Of a stretch of 64,000 nt of DNA, positions 1 through 9,407 are shown piece by piece; within the stretch, counting starts at the first letter, position 1; the number at the start of each line of letters is the position of its first letter. Location of the stretch: the NCBI GenBank assembly GCA_963816985.1, contig CAWFMF010000004.1:1-64000 (forward strand), written 5' to 3'. The notes below the pieces were generated by a model. That model was not told where the DNA came from, ran no database searches, and saw nothing but the letters and a program-made list of their open reading frames with translations. This DNA comes from JAIVJM01 sp963816985 (GTDB lineage Bacteria > Acidobacteriota > Blastocatellia > Pyrinomonadales > Pyrinomonadaceae). Position numbers and translations under genes: made by a program.

Positions 1-196
1 GCGTCCGAAGGCTGTCGCTCGACGAGTGCCTGCGCCGCCAGAATCTGCCGGTCGGAAGGCGTTTGATTTCTGACGCAGCCGACACGGACTGAACCAGTGA
101 GTCCGTACTTGAGGCGCTCTCCGACGCCGCGCGCGTGCAGGCGGAAGCGAGGCCGCAGAGTGTGACGAAGACGATGACGAGGAATTTCTTGAACAT
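1..196 (-). CDS. Partial secreted/lipoprotein gene, probably frameshifted (runs off the window edge)
   Basis: An ATG at 196-194 on the minus strand opens a hydrophobic signal sequence, MFKKFLVIVFVTLCG, followed by LASAC, an acceptable lipobox. Staying in this frame soon gives implausible protein. The frame two bases on reads LKYGLTGSVRVG and then DRQILAAQALVERQPSDA, which looks like real coding and could be the start of a TPR-like helical region. I infer one gene with an indel near 130-150. The rest lies outside the window, so function is unknown; it would be envelope-anchored. Not long enough to assign a family. Confidence 0.5.
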   Translation of the reverse strand, partial: MFKKFLVIVFVTLCGLASACTRAASESASSTDSLVQSVSAASEIKRLPTGRFWRRRHSSSDSLRT

Positions 197-217
197 GATT
201 TTCCGGTTTAGAGTGCG

Positions 218-254
218 GTTGCGGGGGCGTGCGTGTTCCGCACGCCCCCGCAAC
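218..254 (-). terminator. Perfect 16-bp hairpin after the DUF4331 gene
   Basis: Bases 218-233 and 239-254 are perfect reverse complements around a 5-base loop. The hairpin lies between the DUF4331 stop (310-312) and the next minus-strand start (196). No strong T-run follows on either strand, so an intrinsic terminator is plausible but not certain. Confidence 0.5.
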
Positions 255-309
255 GAGGTTAGTTGACTCGGTCATTTCCGACCGAACCGTGCCGCCAGGC
301 GGCGAGACG

Positions 310-1982
310 TTACGGCCTCGGCGTCGGGCTCGGCGTCGGGCAGGGCGAAGTCGTATCGGGACGCACTCGCGACCGCGGAACGGATTCGAGTAGCCGTCAT
401 ACGGCGACGCCAGATACGGAAACGTCGTGCGGAACGGACTATCGTTCTGGTTCACGCCGTCGCCCAGCTGATTATTCGGCGCCTGGTTGCAATTCGCCGT
501 GCCGCCCGCGCATGAGTTGCCGGAAGCAGGACGCCAGCCGCGACGCGGAACGTGATGTCAACCACGTCGTCGCCGACGCGACGGCCGTTTGGATAGCCGC
601 CGAGATCGCCCCCGATGACGCCGAGGCGGTTTTCTGAGCCCGATGCAGTCGCCGGGACGGCGGTGTTCAGGCGGATGTACTCGCCGGGGCCGAGCCGGGG
701 CCGGCGCTCGGGTCAGCCGGGTCGGCCTGGAACGGGAAGCGGGTCGCGCCCGGAACGCCCGTCAGGAAGACGCGCACGAGATCGTTGCGCCCCGAAGTCG
801 GCGCGTCGAGCACCGGCGGGTAGAGCAGGTTGATGAGCCGGACGGGTTCGACGCCGCGCGCCGCCGTGCCGCGCACGTAGTCAATGCGGTTCACGTCCGT
901 CGCCGGGAGCTGCGCGTTGTAGAGGTCTTTGTCGTTCTCCGAGACGGTCGGCGAAGTGCCCATCGGGATGAGCAGCTCGTTGAAGAGCGGGTTGCCCAGA
1001 CGCGAGACCTGCACGCAGCCCGCCGTCGGCGATGTCCCGCCGGGAGCAGCCGCCGTGCCGCAGGCGGCGTTCAGTCTTCGGTCTTCGTGCCGTTGATGTT
1101 GAGGACACGTGTGCCGGGGCGGCTCGCGGTCGCGTAGATGCCGAGGATCGCGGTCGGGTCGGTCGGGCCGGTCGGCAGCCCGCCGGTGCGCGTGAGCAAC
1201 TGCGTCGGAATCTGAATCGCGATGGTGTGGACGTTGGAGCCCGCGAGCGCATCCACGCCGTTCGAGGTCGGCAGCGGCGCGAGGTGCGCCGGGTTGAACG
1301 GGCGCAGGCCGAGGAGGTCGAAGGCCGAGCCGAGGTCAACGTAGAAGCCCTCTTCGCGCTGCCCGGCGAACACTTTGATGTCGCCGACGCCGGTCGGCAC
1401 GGTGCTGATCGAAGGCTCGGCGAGGTTGGTCTCGTAGTTGGGCGTCGAGCGCGGCCCGATGTTGACGGGCGGCGTCGGCAGGTTAGTGCCGAGGACGAAG
1501 GTCGAGAAGGTCGGGTTCGCCGGGTCGCCCTGCCGGATGAGCGCCGTCACGTCCATGAACTGCTTGACGTTCCAGTCCGGGTCGGAGAGGTTGTCAATCG
1601 TGTTCGTGTTGTAGAGAAACGTGTCGCCGTTGCCGACCACGGTGCGGAAGCGGAACTGGATGGCGAGGTCGAGGCGACCGTCGCCGTTGTTGTCGAACCT
1701 GATCTGGTAGAGCACGCTGTCGTCGAACTTGAAGAAGTTCGGCCCGCCCGCCGGGTTCTGATCCGGGATGTAGTTGGCGAGGATGGTGACGCTGTTGGCC
1801 CTGTCGGGGCTGATGAAGGCGTAGAGGTCGGTGTTGTCCGCGAGCGGGTCAGCCGCGATGAGCGGGGCCTCGCGGTGGCTCGACGCCTTCGCGACGGGCA
1901 ACACAAACGGGCCGGCGGCGAACGTCGCGGCCAGCAGACCGAGCGCGGCGACGCGTGTTAGTTTTCGTAGAGGTATGCGCAT
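310..1982 (-). pseudogene. DUF4331 family secreted protein, broken into several frames
   Basis: The start is ATG 1982, preceded by a purine-rich AAGGAAAGAG. It encodes a signal peptide (MRIPLRKLTRVAALGLLAAT... ending near VAKA) and then the DUF4331 signature SSHREAPLIAADPLADNTD, NGDGRLDLAIQFRFRT and similar blocks. The first frame ends at 1071, but the family sequence continues in other frames: SRLGNPLFNELLIPMG (about 670-1010), GEYIRLNTAVPAT and YPNGRRVGDDVVDI (about 530-680), APNNQLGDGVNQND (about 430-490), and a PTPSPTPRP tail ending at 310. That makes about four frame breaks (near 1070, 685, 490 and 375). Either the gene is decayed or this stretch carries several indel errors; the conserved protein sequence between breaks favours recent breaks or errors. 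Biochemical role of DUF4331 is not known. Confidence 0.75.
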
Positions 1983-2468
1983 GGCTCTTTCCTTGTTCTC
2001 CCTGTGATTTTCCCGGTTGGCCCACCGCGCTTCGTAAGCCGGGCTCTCGGAATCCACGCCGCGCGGCAATCCTTGTTTGAGGCGCGGACGCCGCGCCGCT
2101 CTTCTTAGTCTCCGACGAGGGCGGGCGGCGGTGGCCGTCGCCGGACGCGGAGTTCTCACCTCATTAAATGGTCTTAGGTATTCGAAGTACGGACGCCGCT
2201 GTCGAAGCGGATTGAGGTGCCTCGCCGAAAATTACTCTCCCGGTCGAGGACGCCGCCGGCAATTCGTCGGAGGTACTTCACACCGCGCCTGCGGCTTAAC
2301 AATGCATCTGGGGGGACGCGTAGATGGTAAATGGGGAAGAATTTATTGTATGTGTGTTAACGCACATTGTGCTGTCGGTATAATCGGAAGGCGTGTAGGG
2401 TAATCCCCGACAGGGAATTTAAAGACCGGCTTGAGGGACGGGAGTTCGGACGCGGGGGCGGAGGGCGG
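1983..2468. other. 486-bp intergenic region, no gene seen
   Basis: This is the upstream region of the DUF4331 gene and the downstream side of the response regulator. It contains a near-palindrome around GTGTGTTAACGCACA (2352-2366) and a plus-strand TATAAT at 2379-2384 that points toward the 3' end of the regulator. I see no coding sequence or recurring hairpin here. Confidence 0.4.
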
Positions 2469-3122
2469 TCATTCGTCCTGAAGCAACCCCTGACGGAGGG
2501 CGTAGCGGACGATGTCCGTGCGGCTGCGGAGGTTGAGCTTCTCCATCAGCCGGAGCTTGTAGGTGTCCACCGTCTTGACGCTGATGTTGAGCTTCCAGCC
2601 GATCTCCTTGTTGCTGTAGCCCCACGCGATGAGGCGCAGGACTTGCGATTCGCGCTCGCTCAAATCGCCGCCCGCCGCCTTGCCGTCGGACTGGTTCTGG
2701 TTGAAGTAGCTGCTGACGACTTTGTTGGCTAGGGTCTGGTCGAGGTATGAGCCGCCCGCCGCCACCGTGCGGACGGCGTGAACCAGCTCCTCCATCACCG
2801 CGCGCTTGAGGACGTAGCCCGCTGCCCCGGCATCCAACATCTGCCGCAGATAACTCCTGTCTTCGTAGAAGGTGAGCGCCAGCACCTTGACCTGCGGGCA
2901 CTCCCGCCGCAGGCGCTCCGTGGCCTCCGCCCCGCCCATCTCCGGCATGGACACGTCCATCACCAGCACGTCGGGCTTGAGTTCGACGGCGAGCTGCACA
3001 GCCGTCCTGCCATTGTCCGCCTCGCCGACGACGTGCATGTCCGCCTGCGCGTTGACGAGCGTCTTCAGCCCCTCGCGCACGACCATGTGGTCGTCGGCGA
3101 TAAGGACGCGGAGTTTACTCAC
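2469..3122 (-). CDS. NarL/LuxR-family response regulator
   Basis: A 217-residue two-domain regulator. The N-terminal receiver domain has the acidic pair in LIADDH (residues 8-13), the phospho-acceptor in DVLVMDVSMPE (about residue 55) and a conserved Lys in GYVLKRA. The C-terminal LuxR-type helix-turn-helix begins at LSERESQVLRLIAWGYSNKE and continues through VKTVDTYKLRLMEKL. Its start overlaps the end of the upstream histidine kinase by 8 bp, so the two are almost certainly co-translated and form a cognate pair. The stimulus and target genes cannot be read from the sequence. Length and domain order are typical of the family. Confidence 0.93.
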   Translation of the reverse strand: MSKLRVLIADDHMVVREGLKTLVNAQADMHVVGEADNGRTAVQLAVELKPDVLVMDVSMPEMGGAEATERLRRECPQVKVLALTFYEDRSYLRQMLDAGAAGYVLKRAVMEELVHAVRTVAAGGSYLDQTLANKVVSSYFNQNQSDGKAAGGDLSERESQVLRLIAWGYSNKEIGWKLNISVKTVDTYKLRLMEKLNLRSRTDIVRYALRQGLLQDE

Positions 3123-5604
3123 GCGCGCCTCCTCCTCCTTCGTCGCCGCCCGCGCCGACGGGGATGCGGACGAAGACGGTCGTGCCCGCGCCGTGCGCCG
3201 ACTCGACGTCGAGCGTCCCGCCGAGCATCGCCGCCCGCTCGCGCATCCCCAGCAGGCCGAGCTTGCGACATTTGGCCGAAGTCACCGGCGGCGCTTCAAC
3301 GTCGAAGCCTTTGCCGTTGTCTTCCACGACGACGAGGACGTGATCCCCGCGCCGCTCAAGGATGAAGCTGACGCGGTCGGCCCCTGAATGCTTGAAGACG
3401 TTGGTCAGCGCCTCCTGCGCGATGCGGTAGAGCGCCGTCTCGTGCGAGAGGGGGAGCCGCCCGCCGTCGAAGCCCGCGCTGTGGAAGTCCACGGGCACGC
3501 GCGAACGCTCGGCCCACTCCTCGACGTAGTTGGAGAGGGCCGTGTGCAATCCTAAATCGTCGAGCGCGGGCGGGCGCAGACCCCACGCGAGGGTATGTAC
3601 CTCACGCGCCAACTCGTCGGTCAACTCTTGTAGTTGTCGAAGGGTGCGGAGGGCGGATTGCCGCCCGTGCGAGTCGGCGTCGAGCGCCTTGAGTCCCATC
3701 ATCAGGGCGGCCAACTGCTGCCCCATCTGGTCGTGCAGTTCGCGCGAGATGCGCCGGCGCTCCTCCTCCTGCGCGGAGACGAGCCGCCGCAGAAGTTCCT
3801 TGCGGCCCTCCTCGGCGCGCAGACGCTCGGCGTTCTCTTCCTTCAGCGTCGCGTTGGCGCGCGCCAGTTCGGCGGTGCGTTCTTTCACGCGCCCTTCCAA
3901 CTCGTCGTATGCCTCGTGCAACTCCCGCTCGGCCCCCTTGCGCTCGCTGATGTCGCGGATGATGGATTGCAGCACCCCGTCCTGAACCATCCGCCCGCTG
4001 ATCTCGACGGGCAGGAGCGTCCCGTCCTTGCGGAGCAGCCGCCGCTCGGTGATGAGCGTCCGCCCGGCCCGCAACTCGTCGAAGCGGAGGGGCGCGCGGG
4101 CGAGGTCTTCGGGGGGGATGATGTCCTTGACGTTGAGCCGTAAAAGCTCTTCGCGGGTGTAGCCGAGCATCTCGCAGAGCCTCAAGTTCGTCTCGATGAA
4201 ATTCCCGCGCAGGTCATAGGTGTGGATGCCGTCGGAGGCTTGCTCCAATAACAGACGGTACTTGCCCTCGCTCTCGCGCAAGTCCTCTTCGGCCCGCTTG
4301 CGCTCGATGGCGAGGGCCGCCGTGCGTGCGAGGATTTCCACCACCTGACGCTCCAGCGCCACGGGCTCACGGCGCTCGCGGAAGTAGGTGCCGAAGGTTC
4401 CCAGCACGCGCCCGTCGCGGGCCGTGATGGGCATGCTCCAAGCGAATTTAAAGCCCAATCCCAAAGGCAGATGCTTGATGCCCTCCCACTTGGGATCGGC
4501 GGCGATGTCGGGGGTGACGACGGGCCTGCCGGTGGATGCCGCCGCGCTGCAAGTGCCCACGTTCGGGTCGGCTTTGAGACCGTCAATCGCATCGAGGTAG
4601 TCATCCGGCAGGCTCGGCGAAGCGCCGTTACGCAGGCGGCCCTCTTCGTCCAGCAGCAGGATGGAGGCGACCGCCCGCCCGTCGGACTGCTGCTCGACGA
4701 CTCGCGTCAGATAGGTCAGCACTTCGGCGAGCGGCCTGCCGGTGACGACCATCTCCAGCGATTGCTTCTGCGCGTCGAGCAGCCTCTCGGTGCGCCTGCG
4801 CTCGGTGATGTCGTTGGAGACGCCGACAAAGCCGACCACCGCCCCTTCGTCGTCGTAGATTGGCGCGTCCGTGATGTAGGCCGGGAAGGTCGTGCCGTCG
4901 CGCCGCCGAACCGTCATCTCGCCCGACCAGCTCTGGCCCTCTTGCAGGCGCGACATGATTTCGACGGCCTGCTCCCGCATGGCTTCCGGCAGCATGACTT
5001 CTATGATGTTGCGCCCGACGATTTCGGCGGCGGGCCACCCGTAGAGAGTCTCCGCGAAGCGGTTCCAGTAGGTGATCGTCCCACTAAGGTCAGTGGCGAT
5101 GACGGCCTGCTCAACCGTGTCGAGCAGATGAGACCGGAAGCGCGTCGCTTCTTCGGCGAGCTTACGCGCCGTGATGTTCGCGTGCGTGACGACGGCGCGG
5201 ACTTCATCGTCCAACTCGAAACGCGTCGCGCGGGCGATGAACCAGCGTCGTTCGGCGGGCGAGTGGCAGGGGTATTCGAGAGAGAATTCGTCCAACTCGC
5301 CGGCGACGACGGCGCGGAGACCTTTGGCGAAGCGTGCGGCGTCCGCCGCGCCCACCCCCCTCGCGCTCTCGCAGGCGTCGAAGTAGTTCGCCCCTTCACT
5401 CAGTCCCTCCGGCGAAAGCGAGTTGGCCCCGGCGAACTCGCGCCACGCCCGGTTGACGGCGACGACCGTGCCGCGCTCGTCGAGCACGACGACGTGTTCG
5501 GAGAGCGCGTCGAGTGTCGCGTAAGCGAAGCGCTCCGAGTCGCGCCACGCCCCGCCCGTCGCCCTTTCTTCATCAGTCCGACTACTCACGAAAACCTCTC
5601 CCAT
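3115..5604 (-). CDS. Multi-PAS/GAF sensor histidine kinase (HisKA_3 type)
   Basis: An 829-residue kinase without obvious membrane segments, so probably a cytoplasmic sensor. Domain order: PAS (about 28-140), PAS (about 155-275, with ITYWNRFAETLYGW and a PAC-like ending), GAF (about 290-440), PAS (about 450-570), a coiled-coil linker, HisKA_3 dimerisation domain with the phospho-His in RRISRELHDQMGQQLA (about residue 640), and a HATPase_c domain with EALTNVFKHSGA (N box) and DNGKGF plus GLLGMRERA (G boxes). It is typical of NarX-like kinases that pair with LuxR-type regulators, and the regulator lies directly downstream with an 8-bp overlap. Ligands of the PAS and GAF domains are unknown. Confidence 0.93.
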   Translation of the reverse strand: MGEVFVSSRTDEERATGGAWRDSERFAYATLDALSEHVVVLDERGTVVAVNRAWREFAGANSLSPEGLSEGANYFDACESARGVGAADAARFAKGLRAVVAGELDEFSLEYPCHSPAERRWFIARATRFELDDEVRAVVTHANITARKLAEEATRFRSHLLDTVEQAVIATDLSGTITYWNRFAETLYGWPAAEIVGRNIIEVMLPEAMREQAVEIMSRLQEGQSWSGEMTVRRRDGTTFPAYITDAPIYDDEGAVVGFVGVSNDITERRRTERLLDAQKQSLEMVVTGRPLAEVLTYLTRVVEQQSDGRAVASILLLDEEGRLRNGASPSLPDDYLDAIDGLKADPNVGTCSAAASTGRPVVTPDIAADPKWEGIKHLPLGLGFKFAWSMPITARDGRVLGTFGTYFRERREPVALERQVVEILARTAALAIERKRAEEDLRESEGKYRLLLEQASDGIHTYDLRGNFIETNLRLCEMLGYTREELLRLNVKDIIPPEDLARAPLRFDELRAGRTLITERRLLRKDGTLLPVEISGRMVQDGVLQSIIRDISERKGAERELHEAYDELEGRVKERTAELARANATLKEENAERLRAEEGRKELLRRLVSAQEEERRRISRELHDQMGQQLAALMMGLKALDADSHGRQSALRTLRQLQELTDELAREVHTLAWGLRPPALDDLGLHTALSNYVEEWAERSRVPVDFHSAGFDGGRLPLSHETALYRIAQEALTNVFKHSGADRVSFILERRGDHVLVVVEDNGKGFDVEAPPVTSAKCRKLGLLGMRERAAMLGGTLDVESAHGAGTTVFVRIPVGAGGDEGGGGARE

Positions 5605-5784
5605 TCGCCTTCGGGCTCAAATCCCTTTCACCTCACCGACGCGCTATTTCTACGACTAAGCTGGCCTCCACGGATTGCCGACGGTTGTCGCGCCGCGCAG
5701 CTTCCGACAAATCGCCGCGACAGAAATGATACTGAAGTGAAGTGGGAATAGTGTTATAAGTGCCCCGAAAAGTAAACTCCCGGA

Positions 5785-6279
5785 ATGATTATGAACGCGG
5801 CGGAGACGAACAGTTCTGGAGACTCGACGGATTTCGCGGTCCGCCCCCTGCGGGTCGAGGACGCGCAAGCCCTGTCCTCGCTCCTGCTCGCGCAGCCGCC
5901 CGAATACACGCGCTTTTTCTACGCATTCAGTTTCGCGGCAGACCAAATCGCGAAGATGCTTGCGGAGCGTCGTAAGGATGTTTACATGGGTCTCCTGTGT
6001 CAGGATGAACTGGCGGGATTTTTTATGCTGCGCGGATGGGATGAGGGCTACGAAGTGCCGACCCTCGGCACTTTTGTCGCCGAGAAATATCGCGGCTACG
6101 GGTTCATGCAGTTGACAGTGGAACTGACCAAAGTCATCTGCAAGCTGCGCGGTACATCGCGTGTGATGTATAAGTCGCACCCTGATAACGCCCCGGCGAA
6201 AAAGGCCGCCGTGATGGGATTCACGCAGGCGGGAGTTGATCCCGCAACCGGCAACCTCATCTACCATCTCGATCTGTAA
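5785..6279 (+). CDS. GNAT-family N-acetyltransferase
   Basis: A 164-residue single-domain protein. The pattern FAVRPLRVEDAQALSSLLL at the N-terminus, the central strand GTFVAEKYRGYGFMQLTVEL (an acetyl-CoA-binding R/Q-x-x-G-x-G/A-like turn, here YRGYGF) and the C-terminal AAVMGFTQAG are characteristic of GNAT enzymes. The substrate is unknown. It stands directly upstream of the glycosyltransferase cluster (15-bp gap), so acylation of a sugar is possible but is inference only. A second ATG two codons in (5791) is an alternative start. Confidence 0.8.
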   Translation: MIMNAAETNSSGDSTDFAVRPLRVEDAQALSSLLLAQPPEYTRFFYAFSFAADQIAKMLAERRKDVYMGLLCQDELAGFFMLRGWDEGYEVPTLGTFVAEKYRGYGFMQLTVELTKVICKLRGTSRVMYKSHPDNAPAKKAAVMGFTQAGVDPATGNLIYHLDL

Positions 6280-6294
6280 AAAGGCTTTCGGCTG

Positions 6295-7497
6295 ATGCGC
6301 CTGCTGAAAATTGGCGTCTACTACCCCACCTACCTCGAACAGTTCTACGCGCGGCTTCCGGGCCTCGCCGCGCAGCCCTACGCCGCGCAGCACGCCGCGC
6401 TCATCGAAGACTGTTTCGGCTCGTCCGACTTCTGGACGAAGGCACTCGAAGGGCTCGGCTACGAGACTTGCGATCTGGTCGCCAACGCCGGGCCGATGCA
6501 GAGGGCTTGGGCCGCGGAACACGGGCTCGTGTTCGACGAAGGCGACTGGCTCTTTGACATCACCGCCGCACAGGTCACGGACTTCCGCCCCGACGTGCTC
6601 ATCGTCGCCGACTACTCGACCGTGACCGCCGCGTTCCTCCGCCGCCTCAAAGAAACGTGCCCCTCACTCCGTCTCGTGCTCGGCTGGTGCGGAGCGCCTT
6701 ACCGCGACGGCTCGGTCTTCCGCGAATGGGACGTAGTGCTCTCGTGCGTGCCTGAACTGGTCGCGCATTTCACCGAGCAAGGCCACCACAGCCGCCACGT
6801 CAACCACGCGTTCGAGCCGCGCGTGCTGAACAAGCTCGGCGCGACGCCCGCGCCCGCCGCCAACTTCGTCTTCCTCGGCTCGATCATCAAGTCCGACCAG
6901 TTTCATCTCGAACGCGAGAAGATTATCTCGCGGCTCGTCGAAGAGACCGAACTGCAAATCTGGTCTGAGGCCGGGCTGCAACCTCCGAGCCATCAACCGG
7001 GCGTGCGCGCGCGCGTGTCAGCCTTGCCGTTCGTCGGAGGCGTGGCGCGTCGTGCGGCGCGGATGCTTCGCGGCGGCACTGCGACACTTGCGCCCGCGCC
7101 GTCGTTAGACGAACGCATCGTGCGCCGCGCGCGGCCTCCGCTCTTCGGCCTTGAGATGTTCCGACAACTCCGAGACAGCCGCGTCGCCCTCAACACGCAC
7201 ATTGACATCTCGCCGGTCAACGCCTCGAACATGCGTCTCTTCGAGGCCACGGGCGTCGGCGCTTGCCTGCTGACGGACTGGAAGACCAACCTCCCCGACC
7301 TCTTCGAGCCGGACACGGAGGTCGTCGCCTACCGCGACGCCTCGGAGTGCGTCGAGAAAGTTAAATACCTGCTCGCGCACGAGGCCGAGCGCAGCCGGAT
7401 CGCCGCCGCCGGTCAGCGCCGCACGCTGCGCGAACACACCTTCGCGTCGCGCGCCGCGCAGATTGACGCCGTCGTCCGCGAGGCGTTGGGCGGGTGA
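6295..7497 (+). CDS. CgeB-like glycosyltransferase (GT-B fold)
   Basis: A 400-residue protein. The N-terminal half has Rossmann-like strands (LRLVLGWCGAPYRDGS, VLSCVPELVAHFTEQG). The C-terminal half has the CgeB/Glyco_trans_1_2 arrangement: SNMRLFEATGVGACLLTDW, then LFEPDTEVVAYRDASECVEK, and a terminal helix with HTFASRAAQI. CgeB-like proteins transfer sugars in surface-polysaccharide or spore-coat contexts; donor and acceptor here are unknown. It is followed by two sugar-related genes and an FkbM methyltransferase on the same strand, which fits a small exopolysaccharide or protein-glycan cluster. Confidence 0.8.
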   Translation: MRLLKIGVYYPTYLEQFYARLPGLAAQPYAAQHAALIEDCFGSSDFWTKALEGLGYETCDLVANAGPMQRAWAAEHGLVFDEGDWLFDITAAQVTDFRPDVLIVADYSTVTAAFLRRLKETCPSLRLVLGWCGAPYRDGSVFREWDVVLSCVPELVAHFTEQGHHSRHVNHAFEPRVLNKLGATPAPAANFVFLGSIIKSDQFHLEREKIISRLVEETELQIWSEAGLQPPSHQPGVRARVSALPFVGGVARRAARMLRGGTATLAPAPSLDERIVRRARPPLFGLEMFRQLRDSRVALNTHIDISPVNASNMRLFEATGVGACLLTDWKTNLPDLFEPDTEVVAYRDASECVEKVKYLLAHEAERSRIAAAGQRRTLREHTFASRAAQIDAVVREALGG

Positions 7498-7542
7498 GGT
7501 GCGCCCGACTACGTTCGCAGGTTTGTGGATTGGATTCGTGAC

Positions 7543-8445
7543 ATGAGTAATTCCAAGGCGATGGTGACGCTGGCGGTCGGGAAGAGTTACGCCGATCAGT
7601 GGGAGCGTTTGTGCCGGGTGAACTGGCAAAGGTATGCCGACCGGCACGGCTACGACATCATCTGCTTCAAAGAGCCCCTCGACGGCTCGGAGCGCGGCGC
7701 GCGGCGCTCGCCGTCGTGGCAGAAGTGCCTCGTCCTCGGCCAGCCCTCCGTCCAAAAGTATGAGAGGGTGGTGTGGATGGATTCGGACATCCTCGTCAAC
7801 TGGGCGTCCGCGCCCTGCGTCGCGGCGGGCGTCGCCGTCGAGAAAGTAGGGGCCGTGGATGCGTGGTCTATCCCGACGCCGGAGTTGAGCGAGGTCGCCC
7901 TGCAAAGACTGTACGAGCATTGGGGAGACACCTGCCTGCACGTCGCACACACGCCGCGAGAGTATTACGCGATAGACGGCTTCGACTGCGACTTCGAAGG
8001 CGTCGTGCAGGGGGGCGTCTTAGTCCTCTCGCCCGCGCACCACACGCGGACGCTGGAGGACATCTACTTCGGCTACGAGGAGACCGATAAAGGCAACTAC
8101 GAGACGAGGGCACTCTCTTACGAGCTTCTCAAAGCGGGGCTCGTCCAGTGGATTGATCACCGCTTCAACCTCGTCTGGCTCGCCTACAAGTCTTTGTACT
8201 ACCCGTTCCTCCTGAGCGGCGGGCAGTCGCCTTCCGCCCGCGCGCGGTCGGCGTCGCACGGCCTGGCGGCCCGCTTCAGGCGTAAGTTTTACCCCGGCGC
8301 TGAAGGCCCGCCGCAAGAGAGGTTTGAAAGGCTGTGCGCCACGACGGCATTCCTCGACGGTTTCTTTCTACACTTCGCCGGGGCCGTCTCCGAGATGTCG
8401 CTGGTTGACGTAGACGCGAGTTCGTGGCGCGACCTGCTCGCCTGA
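7543..8445 (+). CDS. Putative glycosyltransferase (GT-A fold, galactosyltransferase GMA12/MNN10-like)
   Basis: About 300 residues. The N-terminus MVTLAVGKSYADQWERL leads to NWQRYADRHGYDI and the metal-binding DxD region VVWMDSDILVNW. Further on, VVQGGVLVLSPAHH and IDHRFNLVWLAYK resemble GT8/GT34-type transferases that act on nucleotide sugars. I chose ATG 7543 (MSNSKAM) because the family-like sequence begins there; an in-frame start at 7525 is possible. The C-terminus lies over the first possible starts of the FkbM gene. The exact sugar is not predictable. Confidence 0.65.
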   Translation: MSNSKAMVTLAVGKSYADQWERLCRVNWQRYADRHGYDIICFKEPLDGSERGARRSPSWQKCLVLGQPSVQKYERVVWMDSDILVNWASAPCVAAGVAVEKVGAVDAWSIPTPELSEVALQRLYEHWGDTCLHVAHTPREYYAIDGFDCDFEGVVQGGVLVLSPAHHTRTLEDIYFGYEETDKGNYETRALSYELLKAGLVQWIDHRFNLVWLAYKSLYYPFLLSGGQSPSARARSASHGLAARFRRKFYPGAEGPPQERFERLCATTAFLDGFFLHFAGAVSEMSLVDVDASSWRDLLA

Positions 8446-8558
8446 GTCTCCCTTTAGAGTCTTCTGATGAGACCGTCTATCGAAATCGAGAGCGCCTGTT
8501 ACTGCTGCTGCCTCGACGTGCGTCGCGCGGCGAGCGAAACGGCGGCGGGGAGACTGGT

Positions 8559-9335
8559 GTGAGGGAGCGCGCCGCCTCTCTCATCCGTCGCTTGCGCCGT
8601 CTAAGCCGCGTGACGACGGCGGGCGCGTCGCCTCCCGCCGCTTCGTTCATCGAAGTCGAACGCGCGGAGAGGATTTTTTATCTCGGATACCTGCGCGAGG
8701 GGATGACGGTCTTCGACGCGGGCGCGAACGTCGGCGACTTGACGCTCCTCTTCTCCCGCTTCGTCGGCGAGACCGGGAGCGTCCACGCCTTCGAGCCCTG
8801 CGGCGCGGCCTTCGAGCGTCTGTCGGCAGTCAGCCGCGCGGCCTCGCTCCGCAACGTCCGCCTCAACCAGCTCGCGCTTGCGGAGGAAGAGGGCACGGTG
8901 CTCCTGCACATCTACGACGACGAATACATGAGCTGGAACACGCGCGCCCTGCGTCCGCTGGAGAATTACGGCATCAACGTCAAGCCGCGCGCGACCGAAG
9001 AAGTGCCGTCCACGACCGTTGACCTTTACTGCGAGAGGAACGGCGTCACGGAAATAGACCTGCTGAAGATTGACGTGGAGGGCGCGGAGCTTCAGGTGTT
9101 GATGGGCGCGCGGCGGATGATGAGCGAGAAGCGAGTCCGCTGCATGACGTTTGAGTTCGGTCAGACGACCTTCGACATGGGCAACACCCCCGACCAGCTC
9201 GAAGCATACTTGAAAGACGCAGGCTACGAACTGCGGAACGTCGTGGAGGGCGACCCCGTTTTCCCCGGACGAGAGAGCGTGCAAACCGCTTGCTACTCCA
9301 TGCACCTGGCGACGCCTAAAAGCCGTGAATCGTAA
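8559..9335 (+). CDS. FkbM-family SAM-dependent methyltransferase
   Basis: The class I methyltransferase core is clear: MTVFDAGANVGDLTLLFSR (SAM-binding motif I), HAFEPCGAAFERL (motif II), and LLKIDVEGAELQVLMGA (the FkbM hallmark), followed by VRCMTFEFGQTTF. FkbM enzymes O-methylate sugars or polyketides. Placed after two glycosyltransferases, this one probably methylates a sugar residue. I chose GTG 8559, which has GGGGAG five bases upstream; an in-frame GTG at 8424 would extend the protein by 45 residues into the preceding gene, giving low-complexity Arg-rich sequence. A hairpin repeat lies directly downstream. Confidence 0.85.
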   Translation: MRERAASLIRRLRRLSRVTTAGASPPAASFIEVERAERIFYLGYLREGMTVFDAGANVGDLTLLFSRFVGETGSVHAFEPCGAAFERLSAVSRAASLRNVRLNQLALAEEEGTVLLHIYDDEYMSWNTRALRPLENYGINVKPRATEEVPSTTVDLYCERNGVTEIDLLKIDVEGAELQVLMGARRMMSEKRVRCMTFEFGQTTFDMGNTPDQLEAYLKDAGYELRNVVEGDPVFPGRESVQTACYSMHLATPKSRES

Positions 9336-9402
9336 ATCGTCAATCGTGAATAGTAAGAAGTTGTCTTTCACGATTGACGATTTACGATTCACGATTGACG
9401 AC
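9323..9402. repeat. Intergenic hairpin built from TCGTGAAT/TCGTAAAT-like units
   Basis: The left arm repeats CGTGAATCGTAAATCGTCAA and the right arm, from about 9368, is its reverse complement, with a short loop around AAGTTGTCTTT. The element fills the gap between the FkbM gene and the next gene and includes the last codons and stop of the former. It has the same architecture as the other hairpin families in the window. Confidence 0.85.
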
Positions 9403-9407
9403 TTGAT

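Noticed and set aside
2341..2400. Possible plus-strand promoter with TATAAT at 2379
   Set aside because: It points into the 3' end of the minus-strand response regulator and no gene follows; the -35 is weak.
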